From: Candidatus Woesearchaeota archaeon
GTDB lineage: Archaea > Nanobdellota > Nanobdellia > Woesearchaeales > WJKR01
Reading direction: 5' to 3'
NCBI GenBank assembly: GCA_016927245.1
Contig: JAFGNA010000017.1
Span: 1 to 64,000, forward strand
DNA length: 64,000 nt
The translations under genes were made by a program, and so were the position numbers. The stretch's first letter is position 1, and each line of letters begins with the position of its first letter. The notes beneath the pieces were generated by a model, which searched no databases, was not told where the DNA came from, and was given only the letters and a program-made list of their open reading frames with translations. Below are positions 46,698-55,362 of this stretch, piece by piece.

Positions 46698-48914
46698 ATG
46701 CACGGGAAGAAGAAAGCTCAGATAGCGACGGAGTACTTCACCACCTATGTGTACGCGGGCGTAGCGATCGTCGCGGTCGTCGGCGCGCTCGCGTACTTCG
46801 GCGCATTCGACAAGGGAGCGTACACCAAGGAGTCCTGCGAGTCAGGCAACCAGATAGACTGCCGCGGAGCGCTCATCACCACCGAAGGTCGCCTCAGCGT
46901 CATGATCGAGAACAAGCTCGGTCGCCCCGTCACCATCACCGAGGCCGTCGCGCAGCACGACGGGCAGCAGTACCGCCACGCAGGCGACGACATCACCCTG
47001 TTGCCGAACGAGAACGCTGACATCACGTTCACCACGAACCGCCTGTTCAAGGAGAACAGCAAGGAATCCTTCACCTACAACATCACTTTCAAGCCGTATG
47101 GGAGCCCGAATGACTACACCGTGCACGGCAGCGCCGTCACCAAGGTTGAGCTGGCGAGCCTCGTCACGTCAGAGTGCGGCAACAGCGTCGCCGAGGCTTA
47201 CGAGGCTTGCGACGGCACTGACTTCAAGAGCAAGACTTGTAGTGACATGAGAGTGGTGCAAGGCAACAATATCATCTATCCCTATGTCGGCGCCGGCCTC
47301 AGGTGCGTCAACGAGTGCACTAAGATAGACGCCTCTGAGTGCGACCTCAACACGGACGTGTGCGCGCAGGAGAACTGGCGGGTGGACGGCTGGGCGCAGG
47401 GCGTGTATTGCTGCCAGGAGGAGTACGGCTGGCACGTCGTCGACCTCGCGTACGCGGACAGCGTCTCCTCGTATTTCAGCGGCACCAGCTCCGGGCCTGT
47501 GTGCTGCGCGCTCAATCATAACTGCGCGTACAACGGCGCTTGCTACGATGACGGTGAGGGTCTCGACATCGACAATGACGGCACGAACGATGCGTGGTGC
47601 TGGGAGGGGACCGTCACGGATGAGTATGAGTGGGTGGCGTGCGGCACCGACCAGCATTGCAGCGCGGCAGGGGCTGGGTTTGTCTGCGCGGGTGACGCGG
47701 CGACGGGCAAGACGTGCCAGCAGGGAGAGCAACCAGGCTGCGCCGAGGATGATGACTGCGACGGCTACCCGTTCGAGACGTGCGAGTTGGGCGGCTGCGA
47801 GCCGGTGTGCGATGATCATCACTATGCTACGCTCCTCTCCATCGGCCCGAGCATAGAAGGTTTGCACGGCGAGGACTTCGACGCTCCTGAGTACGTCGCT
47901 TGCTGCTACGAAGAAGGCCGCTGCGCCGTCATCCATGACCCAGGCTATCCGAGCTATGAATGCGCGCCTTCAGGCACCGCGTACGTTCTCCCGCAAACGG
48001 GCGAGCCAGAGTATTGCCTGGACGGCACCTGGGTGGATTGCGGTGACGATTCTCACTGCCCGAGCGGTCAGGGCTGCGACCCCGACACGCATAACTGCGT
48101 GGGTTGCCTCACCGTGGACGACTTCTCCGAGTACGAGTGCGGCACGTGGCCCGATGGGTGCGGCGGGTACGTGATCAAGGAGTGCTACGCCGGCGAGTGC
48201 GACGCTAACGAGTGCTTCATCCCGCCCGAGGACTTCCAGGGAGCGTACTCGTTCGATATACCAGGTGATGATACTGGCAACATCGAGGAGTTCGAGATAA
48301 CGAGCGGCAGCGTCGATGACGGCGCCGGCATCGACGGCGGCTCCGCGCTGGTGCTGGACGGCGTTGACAGCCACGTCGACCTCGGGAACTGGAGCATCGA
48401 GGGCGATGAAATCACCCTCGCGGCTTGGGTTAAGCTTGACTATTACCCTTTCAACGAGGTTGGTGAGCCGGAAGACCCGCGTGTCATCAGCAAAGGGCCG
48501 CATCGCAACTACCAGAACTGGGCGTTGCTCGTGCAACGAAACAAATACCCTGAGTTCCGCATCGGCGGCCCTTCCGGGAGCTATCCGCCACAGGACATCA
48601 ACCAGGTCAACCCCTCTAACATGTATGATTGGAGGAATTCAAGCATTGACTGGGAGATCGACACCGGTAGATGGTACCACCTCGCCGGCACGTATGACGG
48701 CGCCACGATGAAGCTGTACCTCAACGGGAGCCTGCTCGCGAGGAACGCCTACAGCGGCACGCTCCGGGTGGATGAACTGCACCCCGTGTGGATCGGCGGG
48801 CAGCCCGTTGATGCGACGGAGCGAGAATGGCCTGGCGTCATCGACGAGCTGTACATCCTGAACCGCGCCTTGACCGCTGACGAGATAAGGCTGCTGTATG
48901 AGAGCATGGTCTGA
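46698..48914 (+). CDS. Pilin-like surface protein 2 with LamG domain
   Basis: 738 residues from MHGKKKAQIATEYFTTYVYA (class III signal, helix AGVAIVAVVGALAYFGAF). Its first 170 residues resemble the preceding protein (DKGAYTKESCESGNQIDCRG against PSSYTPERCDSGSQISCADT). A Cys-rich middle of about 300 residues has many C-x-C and C-x5-C spacings. The C-terminus is a LamG/concanavalin-like domain (GGSALVLDGVDSHVDLGNWS, EITLAAWVKLD, YDGATMKLYLNGSLLARNAY, GVIDELYILNRALTADEIR). It likely binds glycans or other cells. GAGAGGAAG precedes the start. Confidence 0.85.
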   Translation: MHGKKKAQIATEYFTTYVYAGVAIVAVVGALAYFGAFDKGAYTKESCESGNQIDCRGALITTEGRLSVMIENKLGRPVTITEAVAQHDGQQYRHAGDDITLLPNENADITFTTNRLFKENSKESFTYNITFKPYGSPNDYTVHGSAVTKVELASLVTSECGNSVAEAYEACDGTDFKSKTCSDMRVVQGNNIIYPYVGAGLRCVNECTKIDASECDLNTDVCAQENWRVDGWAQGVYCCQEEYGWHVVDLAYADSVSSYFSGTSSGPVCCALNHNCAYNGACYDDGEGLDIDNDGTNDAWCWEGTVTDEYEWVACGTDQHCSAAGAGFVCAGDAATGKTCQQGEQPGCAEDDDCDGYPFETCELGGCEPVCDDHHYATLLSIGPSIEGLHGEDFDAPEYVACCYEEGRCAVIHDPGYPSYECAPSGTAYVLPQTGEPEYCLDGTWVDCGDDSHCPSGQGCDPDTHNCVGCLTVDDFSEYECGTWPDGCGGYVIKECYAGECDANECFIPPEDFQGAYSFDIPGDDTGNIEEFEITSGSVDDGAGIDGGSALVLDGVDSHVDLGNWSIEGDEITLAAWVKLDYYPFNEVGEPEDPRVISKGPHRNYQNWALLVQRNKYPEFRIGGPSGSYPPQDINQVNPSNMYDWRNSSIDWEIDTGRWYHLAGTYDGATMKLYLNGSLLARNAYSGTLRVDELHPVWIGGQPVDATEREWPGVIDELYILNRALTADEIRLLYESMV

Positions 48915-49904
48915 TCAGCGTTCCGCGTCGACATCATCGGTGCGCTCGTACGGCCTGATGTCTGCCTCTTCGGGCGTGAGGGTCATGCCTTGTTCGTGGA
49001 GGAGGAGCCCGTTCCAGGCGATCATGGCCGCGTTGTCCACGAGGTACTCGTTCGGGGGGGCGTAGCTCTTCCCTCCTCGCTCTTCTGCCATGACGCGGCA
49101 CATCTCTTGCAGTCGCTGGTTGCACGCCACGCCGCCGCCGAGCACTAACTCTTGTTTGCCGCAGTGCGCCATGGCTCGCTCCGCGACCTCGACGAGCATG
49201 GCGAACACGGTCTCTTGGACGGAGAAGCAGAGCTGCTCGGGCGGATGCTTCTCTGAGCGTATCATGGCTTTGAGCTTGGTGAGGAGGCCGCCGAACGAGA
49301 CGTCCATGCCTTTGACCGAGTAGGGGAGCCTGAGCAGTTCGGCGCCTTGTTCTGCTCCTTTCTTCGCGAGCCTCTCTATCGCCGGCCCGGCGGGGAATCC
49401 GAGGCTGAGGGCGCGGCCGAAGCCGTCGAGGAAGTTGCCGACCCCTATGTCTAGTGTTTCGCCGAACACCCGGTATCTTCCTGCTTCGTACGCGATGACT
49501 TGGGTGTTCGCGCCTGACGCGTACAGCAAGACCGGGTCTTTCGCCGGTGTCAACAATCTTCCTATCTCGAGGTGGGCGACGCAGTGGTTCACTCCTGCTA
49601 GGGGTTTCTTGAGCAACAATGCCAGGCTCTTCGCCATGGCCGCCCCGACGCGCAGGGTGTGTCCTAGGCCTGGTCCGCGGGCGTAGGCGATGAGGTCTAT
49701 TTGTGCGGGGGTGATGCCTGCTTTGTTCAGCGCCGCTCTGAGGACGTGGTCGCAGTGCTCGACGTGGTGGTCTGCTACCTTGGCAGGGACCATGCCGCCA
49801 GTGGGGGTGGTGAACGATCGTTTCTCGTTCGCCAGGACTTCTTGGTCTTTGAGGATGGCGACGCCGTAGGTGTGCGCGGTGCTCTCGATGCCGAGGATGA
49901 TCAT
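48915..49904 (-). CDS. kae1: tRNA t6A biosynthesis protein Kae1/TsaD
   Basis: 329 residues. It is the catalytic subunit of the KEOPS complex, which makes the t6A37 modification on ANN-decoding tRNAs. ILGIESTAHTYGVAIL is the ATPase start. The metal-binding HxxxH occurs as ADHHVEHCDHVL, and NHCVAHLEIGRL, LYASGANTQV, GNFLDGFGRALSLGFPAGP and VLGGGVACNQRLQEM complete the ASKHA fold. No Bud32 fusion is present. It converges with the pilin-like gene. Confidence 0.95.
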   Translation of the reverse strand: MIILGIESTAHTYGVAILKDQEVLANEKRSFTTPTGGMVPAKVADHHVEHCDHVLRAALNKAGITPAQIDLIAYARGPGLGHTLRVGAAMAKSLALLLKKPLAGVNHCVAHLEIGRLLTPAKDPVLLYASGANTQVIAYEAGRYRVFGETLDIGVGNFLDGFGRALSLGFPAGPAIERLAKKGAEQGAELLRLPYSVKGMDVSFGGLLTKLKAMIRSEKHPPEQLCFSVQETVFAMLVEVAERAMAHCGKQELVLGGGVACNQRLQEMCRVMAEERGGKSYAPPNEYLVDNAAMIAWNGLLLHEQGMTLTPEEADIRPYERTDDVDAER

Positions 49905-49938
49905 CTCGTCGCGGGAGGCGAGCGGCGCTTATAAATGT

Positions 49939-50424
49939 TTAGCGGGTGCGCGGCATCTCTTGCAGGATGACTTCCTCGAAGCCTGGGCGGTGGCTGAGGA
50001 ATGCTTCTCTGAGCACGTCCTTGAGGACGAAGTATTCCTGTCGCTCCTCCACTTGCCGCTTGCCTGCCTCTTCGAAGAACTGGTCGAGGTCTCCTAGCCC
50101 GGTGAATACTGCCTCGACGAGGTAGTCGTAGCCGTTGTTGATCCTGAAGACAGAGTTCACGCGCGGGTGGTTGAGGAGGAATCGTTGGAATTCCTCTCGG
50201 CCGTCCTTGGCGACCTTGAAGAGGATGTGCGTCTTGAGGTCGAACCCGAGCTTTCGGAAGTCGAGGAGTGAGGTGTGCTTCTCGATGTAGTCCCCTTCGT
50301 ACTGTCGCAGCTTGTCGAAGATCGTGGAGACGGGTATGTTCGTCTTCCGGCTAATCCTGGTCAGCGATTCCCGGGCGTTGCGCCGGAAATGGCTGAGCAG
50401 CAGCAGTTCCTTCTCGCGGTCCAT
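49939..50424 (-). CDS. Lrp/AsnC-family transcriptional regulator
   Basis: 161 residues. The winged helix is LLLLSHFRRNARESLTRISR, then KTNIPVSTIFDKLRQYEGDY, and the RAM-like effector domain follows (GFDLKTHILFKVAKDGREEF, GYDYLVEAVFTGLGDLDQFF). It should bind DNA as an oligomer and respond to a small ligand, often an amino acid. An interrupted palindrome TGAACGGTTCA lies just upstream of its promoter. Confidence 0.88.
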   Translation of the reverse strand: MDREKELLLLSHFRRNARESLTRISRKTNIPVSTIFDKLRQYEGDYIEKHTSLLDFRKLGFDLKTHILFKVAKDGREEFQRFLLNHPRVNSVFRINNGYDYLVEAVFTGLGDLDQFFEEAGKRQVEERQEYFVLKDVLREAFLSHRPGFEEVILQEMPRTR

Positions 50425-50498
50425 GGTATCCCTCCGCCCATGATTGGACTGTGGGGTGTGGTGGTCGTCCGCTAAAAATGTTGGTTGTGCTGTTCTGT

Positions 50499-50525
50499 TG
50501 AACGGTTCAGTGGTTTCCCTGAACC
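50499..50525. promoter_or_regulatory. Palindromic operator candidate upstream of the Lrp gene
   Basis: TGAACGGTTCA (50499-50509) is an 11-bp palindrome, followed by CTGAACC (50519-50525), which pairs with the GGTTCAG of the first. It is directly upstream of a TATA-like CATTTTTAGC for the minus-strand regulator. It fits an autoregulatory site, or a structured RNA. The remaining 180 bp to the next gene contain another GTTCAG/CTGAA pair near 50580-50594 and a TATA box near 50670. Confidence 0.4.
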
Positions 50526-50699
50526 AGCGCTTTGTGGGGTTGGTGGTTGCCGGGAGAATTGCTCTGCTGCGGGCCGGCTGTTCAGCGACCCTGAAACAAC
50601 ACCAAAAAACACATTCTTATACCACTATTAAGTGACTAATTGATGGGTTGTGTGATGCGGAGCGCAAAATCTTAAATACTCACGTTCCTACGAACCCGC

Positions 50700-52055
50700 A
50701 TGAAATGGTCGCTAGGCATCGCCGGCATCATCCTAGCAGGCATCTTGCTCTCGCTAGCGATCGCAGACCCACCAACCGCCCCTCAGGCACCAGGCACACC
50801 CCCATTCGCGAGCTGCACGCCATCAGACGAGGTGTGCGACGGCAAGGACAATGATTGTGACGGCCTCATCGACGCCGAGGACCCTGACTACACAGCGTTG
50901 CTCGCTGACAAGCAGGATGGCGTGTGCGAAGGGGCGGTGAAGTACTGCATCGCCGGCACCGCGATCGAGCCTGACTACGCCGCGTACAACAACAGCTACG
51001 AGGAGAAAGAAGAGTCGTGCAGTGACGGCAAGGATAACGATTGCGACGGCTACGTCGACGATGACGACTATAACTGCAGGAGCTCCGGCGGGGGCGGAGG
51101 CGGCGGAACCTATACGCCACCGAACCAAGAGGATGAAGAAGACGGGGGAGAGGAAGAGCAGGCGGCGCAAGTCACGGATGCTGCGTTGAACTGGACGTAC
51201 ACGTACACCATTGCGAGCACGTCCATCAATGAGTCAGGATTCTCCATCAAGCAATTGTTCGGCTCCCTGCCGCAGAACGAAGTCCCAGAGAACTCCTCAC
51301 TCCACAAGGATGGCTCACTCACTGGCGCCCCTGAGGGGTACGACGTGTACCAGTCATTCTCCTTCAGCGACGCTGCCCGGAGCACGGTGTTCGAGGAGCT
51401 CTTCGTCGTCTTCGGCGTTCCTGAGGCGTGGCTCGCCGAGCACGGCGCCGAGCAGGGGAACGTGACCGTGCTGTACCGTTCCCATGATGAGTGGGTTGCG
51501 GGCACGACGAGCTACCTGGAGGACGAGGGCCTGTACCAAGCAGTCCTGGTGAACGCGCCGCTCGACCAGCTCTTGGTCGCCGCTGCCCGGCCCGCCGCCA
51601 ACGGATCACTCGAGAAGGAGCAGGAACCAGCAGGCAACACTACAGGTATCGAAGAGGAAGGGCCTTCCCCTAACGTTCGGATTCCGCCTGCGCTCATCGC
51701 CCTCATCATCGTCGTCGTGCTCGGCGGGAGCGTCGGGGGGTTCTTCGTCGCGAGGAATAGGAAGCACGGCACGGCACGGCTCGGTGAGGGAGTGGTCCCT
51801 CTCGAGACCGGCCCTTCAGCGCTTGGTGGCGGCCACCCCTCGCCGGTCGTCACGGGGCAGTCATCCTCGCTTGCCAAGCCTGTTATCCCTGCGACGGCGG
51901 CTGATAACCCTCGTCTGCGCGAATTCATCAAGAGGAAGCGCGCAGAGGGAGTTCCTGACAAGGCTATCAGGGAGAGGCTACTCGCCGTCGGGTGGCAGCC
52001 CTCAGTGGTGGACCAGCACTTGAGCAAGGACTCATCATTGGTTCAGCAGCCCTGA
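50700..52055 (+). CDS. Surface protein with MopE-type repeats
   Basis: 451 residues. A signal helix (LGIAGIILAGILLSLAIA) is followed by two repeats, VCDGKDNDCDGLIDAEDPDY and CSDGKDNDCDGYVDDDDYNC, which are MopE/putative metal-binding motifs. A Gly-rich linker leads to a PGF-pre-PGF-like beta domain (FSIKQLFGSLPQNEVPENSS). One transmembrane helix (LIALIIVVVLGGSVGGFFVA) and a short cytoplasmic helix-hairpin (LREFIKRKRAEGVPDKAIRE) end the protein. A leaderless start fits TATA (TCTTAAATACTC) 25 bp upstream. Confidence 0.8.
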   Translation: MKWSLGIAGIILAGILLSLAIADPPTAPQAPGTPPFASCTPSDEVCDGKDNDCDGLIDAEDPDYTALLADKQDGVCEGAVKYCIAGTAIEPDYAAYNNSYEEKEESCSDGKDNDCDGYVDDDDYNCRSSGGGGGGGTYTPPNQEDEEDGGEEEQAAQVTDAALNWTYTYTIASTSINESGFSIKQLFGSLPQNEVPENSSLHKDGSLTGAPEGYDVYQSFSFSDAARSTVFEELFVVFGVPEAWLAEHGAEQGNVTVLYRSHDEWVAGTTSYLEDEGLYQAVLVNAPLDQLLVAAARPAANGSLEKEQEPAGNTTGIEEEGPSPNVRIPPALIALIIVVVLGGSVGGFFVARNRKHGTARLGEGVVPLETGPSALGGGHPSPVVTGQSSSLAKPVIPATAADNPRLREFIKRKRAEGVPDKAIRERLLAVGWQPSVVDQHLSKDSSLVQQP

Positions 52056-52088
52056 AACAAAACATATTTATAAGTGCGTCACTTCTCA

Positions 52089-53687
52089 GTGGCAAAGATG
52101 GCGGATGTCGGTGAGCAGTTACGGGAATTCTTCCACCAACACCCCTACGCGGAGCACGCCACGTCAGAGATCATCAAAGCAGTCTACCCCGATGAGTACG
52201 GGCGGATCAAGGCGGCGCTGCACGACCCCTTGACGGACCGGGAGTCACGGCTCGTCGCGAAGCGGCACAAAGGACAGCTCCACCGCAGAATCCTCTACCA
52301 TCTCAACCGGCTCGAGGCCGAAGGCGTCATCGCGGTCAGCCAGACGAAGGGGAAAGGCGAGAAGTGCTACGTGCTCAACCAACAGCAGGGACGCAAGCCT
52401 CAGCACCAGCGCATCCCGCACGCGCCCATGGGGCAGCCGCTCCTCAGGCTCGAGCACTACGTGCAGCGACGCGTCATCACCAGCTACGACCCTCGAGGGT
52501 GGCATAGCCGGCTGAACGCCGTGCTCCTCGACACCGTCGAGGAGGACACGGTAGAGAGCCTCCACGCGAGGATTGCCTCTGTCAGCAAGCACGTCAACGA
52601 CGTCATCGGCATCTACGCCGCCGAACAGCTCTTGGTCAAGGAAGACCTCGACCGGCTGAGCAAGCTGCTCAGGCAACTGGACATCGACACCCGCGATAAT
52701 GAGCGGTCAGTATGCCTTCTCATCGACCTCACCAAAGTATCGGAACTGAAGTACACCGAGGACTTCTTCGACGCTTTCGCCTTGCTCAACCCGGCGAACG
52801 TCAAGGTCGTGCTGTGCATCACCAAGAAGTTCCTCGACCGGCACCAGCGCTTGATGAAGCACATCATCAGGCGCTGCAGCGAGGCGAGCATCAAGCTCAA
52901 CCTGCATGACCTCGACGTGCACGAAGCGCCAATCATCGTCGGCAACGCAGGCGTGTACACCTTGCAGAAAGAGGAGTGGCGGACCTACTTGGACGAGGTC
53001 AGGGGGAAGACCATCGGGATCTGCGTGGGGCAGGTCAGCGTCGGCGTCGACGTGCATCGATTCTTCCAAGAGCGAAGGACTGACAAGGAGTTCAGGCAGT
53101 TCATCCTCAAGCTCGGCCAAGCATTAGTGGAGAGCAGCACCGAGCAGCGCAAGCGAGCGGACGCGGTGTTCGCGGACATCAACCGGTTGAACAAGAAGCC
53201 GCACGAGTTCTTCCGGTTCAGCACGAGCTATATCAGGTTGTGGAACTATGACTGGCAGGAGCGGGAGCGACCGCACTTCATCGACCTCCTCTCGACAGCC
53301 GCGGAGGAGCTCGCCGAGTTCTGCCGCGCGGAAGAGACTATTTTCAAGAGCTGCGGCATCCCCATCAGGTTCAAGGCGACCCTGGCGAGCATGTTCTCCA
53401 AGTTCGACCCTTCCTTCTGCTCTGAGCGCAGGTACAGCAAGGTCACCGTGCTGCACTCCCGGACGTTGCAAGATGAGGAGATGCGCAGCTTCATCAAGGC
53501 GCGGGAGCGCATCTTCAAGCTGTTCGACAGCAACGACCGCATCAGGATATTCAGGGCGACGCCGTGCGAGCCGGATGACGTCTTGGAGGAGATCAAAGAG
53601 ATACTCAAGCAGCACGACATCCCTAACCTCACCTATGACTTCGCGGAGCGGAAGGCGGACATGACCCTCAGCCAGTTCATGACGTGA
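52089..53687 (+). CDS. Winged-helix protein heading the ThyA-like operon
   Basis: 532 residues from the GTG at 52089 (MAKMADVGEQLREF); an ATG at 52098 is the alternative. A TATA element (CATATTTATAAG) is about 25 bp upstream. The N-terminus looks like a winged helix (HATSEIIKAVYPDEYGRIKA, QLHRRILYHLNRLEAEGVIA). The long middle reads as an alpha/beta domain with strands such as VCLLIDLTKVSEL, NVKVVLCITKKFLDRHQRLM and TIGICVGQVSVGVDV. No family recognised. It is coupled to the next gene (GTGA). Confidence 0.72.
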   Translation: MAKMADVGEQLREFFHQHPYAEHATSEIIKAVYPDEYGRIKAALHDPLTDRESRLVAKRHKGQLHRRILYHLNRLEAEGVIAVSQTKGKGEKCYVLNQQQGRKPQHQRIPHAPMGQPLLRLEHYVQRRVITSYDPRGWHSRLNAVLLDTVEEDTVESLHARIASVSKHVNDVIGIYAAEQLLVKEDLDRLSKLLRQLDIDTRDNERSVCLLIDLTKVSELKYTEDFFDAFALLNPANVKVVLCITKKFLDRHQRLMKHIIRRCSEASIKLNLHDLDVHEAPIIVGNAGVYTLQKEEWRTYLDEVRGKTIGICVGQVSVGVDVHRFFQERRTDKEFRQFILKLGQALVESSTEQRKRADAVFADINRLNKKPHEFFRFSTSYIRLWNYDWQERERPHFIDLLSTAAEELAEFCRAEETIFKSCGIPIRFKATLASMFSKFDPSFCSERRYSKVTVLHSRTLQDEEMRSFIKARERIFKLFDSNDRIRIFRATPCEPDDVLEEIKEILKQHDIPNLTYDFAERKADMTLSQFMT

Positions 53688-54343
53688 TAACCATGGAGCT
53701 CTCCTTACCGACAGCGATGGACGCGTGGAAGGCCGCGTTGAGCCACATCCTCGACTACGGAGAGAACTTCACCGATGATGATGGCAGGACGTGCCGCGAG
53801 GTGCTGAACCTCTCCGTGACTATCAAGCACCCTGACGTCGGGCTAGACGACCCCATCGACCGCATTAGGAAGAACGAGCGGTGGGTGTACCCGCCGAAGG
53901 ATGAGCTGATCGGGATCATCTTCAACCAGTGGGACTTGCCCTTGTATGATTACACGTACGGCAGCAGAATCTTCGGCTACCAGGAAGTGTTCGACCAGAT
54001 CAACGAGTACGTCATCCCGTTGCTGCGCAAGAATTCCACGTCGCGGCGGGCGTTCGCGCTCACCGTTGACCCGCTGAAGGACTTGCACCTCACGAACAGG
54101 AACGTGCCCGGCCTGATCAGCCTGCACTTCAAGGTCAAGGAAGGGAAGCTCTTGCTGACATCAGTGATACGGAGCAACGACTTCTTCATCGGTTGGCCTG
54201 CGAACGCGTACCAGCTCGGCTCCTTGCAGAAGTACATCGCTGACGAGCTCGAGCTCGGCGTAGGGGCGCTCGCCACGTATTCCATCTCCGCGCACGTGTT
54301 TGAGGAGCAACTAGAGGACATCCACGAGGTCTTGCAACGATGA
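53684..54343 (+). CDS. Thymidylate-synthase-fold protein lacking the catalytic Cys
   Basis: 219 residues, GTG start overlapping the previous stop. VKEGKLLLTSVIRSNDFFIG then GWPANAYQLGSLQKYIADEL and ATYSISAHVFEEQLEDI align with the ThyA dUMP-binding core (F-x-V-x-x-G-x-L...RS-D...G-P-N and Y-x-H). At the nucleophile position, where ThyA has P-C, this protein has VPGLISLHF: Cys is Gly. It is also shorter than ThyA (about 265). It cannot do normal ThyA chemistry; a nucleotide-binding or other role is likely. Confidence 0.75.
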   Translation: MITMELSLPTAMDAWKAALSHILDYGENFTDDDGRTCREVLNLSVTIKHPDVGLDDPIDRIRKNERWVYPPKDELIGIIFNQWDLPLYDYTYGSRIFGYQEVFDQINEYVIPLLRKNSTSRRAFALTVDPLKDLHLTNRNVPGLISLHFKVKEGKLLLTSVIRSNDFFIGWPANAYQLGSLQKYIADELELGVGALATYSISAHVFEEQLEDIHEVLQR

Positions 54344-54510
54344 ATGATGAGGAGTTGGTGAGGGCGTACGAGGAGGAGCTCAAAAGGAAGGATGAGGTCA
54401 TCGAGCGGCTGCGCGAGGAGAACGAGGTGCTGTTGCGCGCCTCGGTGAAGGCGGCGAAGGAGCGCTTGGAGCTCAAGGAGCTGTTGCGCGAGCTAGAAGG
54501 CAGAAGCTAA
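54340..54510 (+). CDS. 56-residue coiled-coil protein, third gene of ThyA-like operon
   Basis: Below the track cut-off. The ATG overlaps the previous TGA (ATGA). It reads MNDEELVRAYEEELKRKDEV and continues as one charged helix to ELEGRS. Such a short coil could dimerise or tether the other two proteins. Its stop overlaps that of the convergent 48-residue membrane gene. Confidence 0.6.
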   Translation: MNDEELVRAYEEELKRKDEVIERLREENEVLLRASVKAAKERLELKELLRELEGRS

Positions 54511-54653
54511 GAGAATTCTTTCGAGGCGACGATGACGGCTGCGGAGGCGGCGAGGAGCAAGGATGAGTGGAGGACGCTGGCGAACAGGCCCCAGAGCACG
54601 GCGAGGCCTGAGCCCGCGTACAGGACGAACCGGAAGAGCTTGCCAGCCACCAT
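54507..54653 (-). CDS. 48-residue membrane peptide
   Basis: Reads MVAGKLFRFVLYAGSGLAVL and then a second hydrophobic helix (SSLLLAASAAVIVASKEFS). GGAGAGGAT-type purines are not upstream in the right place, but TATA-like ACCTATAAGAAC at 54676-54687 is about 25 bp before the ATG. Convergent with the coiled-coil gene; stops overlap. Unknown. Confidence 0.5.
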   Translation of the reverse strand: MVAGKLFRFVLYAGSGLAVLWGLFASVLHSSLLLAASAAVIVASKEFS

Positions 54654-54721
54654 AGGCAGTCAGGAGGAGAGGATGTTCTTATAGGTTGTGGAATGAGGGA
54701 GGATTTTTCGTGCAACACCCC

Positions 54722-54785
54722 CATTTCCTGGTTTGTGTAAAATAAGTGATTTGTGTAATAGCAGTCTATTCTGTGTATCAATGCT
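54722..54785 (+). repeat. Left junction of element 1: CATTTCC plus TGTGTAA iterons
   Basis: CATTTCC (54722-54728) is followed by the imperfect end TGGTTTGTGTAAAAT and two more TTTGTGTAA/TCTGTGTAT iterons at about 20-bp spacing. It matches the left end at 55445 in layout and sequence. Confidence 0.65.
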
Positions 54786-54832
54786 TTGTTCAATAACGAC
54801 TTAGGTTGATTCTCCATGAGGACTTTTTTTCG

Positions 54833-55129
54833 TTAGAATCCGTATTTCTTATGCGCAGCCTCTATGGAGAGTATTTCTAGTACTCGTACGAGTTTTTCTT
54901 TTTCGTCGATGATGTAGAAAGCAGTGTAGGTTCTTCCGATGTGGATCCTATAGACTTCTTCTCCCGTCACAACCAGCTTTTCTTTGTCACCAATACCCCT
55001 TCCCGGATATGGTTGTGAGAGTTTCTGCAAGTTCTTTTTGCATATAGAGATGCTTTTTTCGTCTAATGATTGCATGAAATCAACAGCCTCATCAGACAGC
55101 AATACGTCATAAGACAATTTTTTACACAT
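54833..55129 (-). CDS. RelE/ParE-type toxin
   Basis: 98 residues. LSYDVLLSDEAVDFMQSLDE and SICKKNLQKLSQPYPGRGIG, then VYRIHIGRTYTAFYIIDEKE and LVRVLEILSIEAAHKKYGF follow the RelE/ParE pattern (basic strand RxGxYRxxY, then a closing strand with RVLxIxHR-like end). It probably cleaves mRNA at the ribosome or poisons gyrase; sequence does not decide. It overlaps the antitoxin gene by 8 bp. AT-rich, inside element 1. Confidence 0.85.
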   Translation of the reverse strand: MCKKLSYDVLLSDEAVDFMQSLDEKSISICKKNLQKLSQPYPGRGIGDKEKLVVTGEEVYRIHIGRTYTAFYIIDEKEKLVRVLEILSIEAAHKKYGF

Positions 55130-55319
55130 CCTCTAATTTGCGCCAATTGCCTTTCCCAGCACGAGCGGCCTGAGCAAAACTAGCCAGTTCTCGCCTGTTA
55201 TGCGCCTGAACGAGTTCGCCAAGGAGCTCATCATAGGTCTGACCAGCTTCTTTTATCCGTCCGAGCTGTTTCCATCTGTCTTCCGAGACGGGGATCCGTT
55301 TCGTCATCATCTGTGCCAT
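55122..55319 (-). CDS. Antitoxin partner of the RelE-type toxin
   Basis: 65 residues. TKRIPVSEDRWKQLGRIKEA is the start of a ribbon-helix-helix-like or RelB/VapB-type DNA-binding part; the C-terminus (ELASFAQAARAGKGNWRKLE) would wrap the toxin. It is upstream of, and overlaps, the toxin gene, as antitoxins usually do. ATG at 55319; a Met three codons in is also possible. Confidence 0.8.
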   Translation of the reverse strand: MAQMMTKRIPVSEDRWKQLGRIKEAGQTYDELLGELVQAHNRRELASFAQAARAGKGNWRKLEDV

Positions 55320-55362
55320 ATTTACAATCAGTACAATATGTGCATTTATATATTTTGTGATT

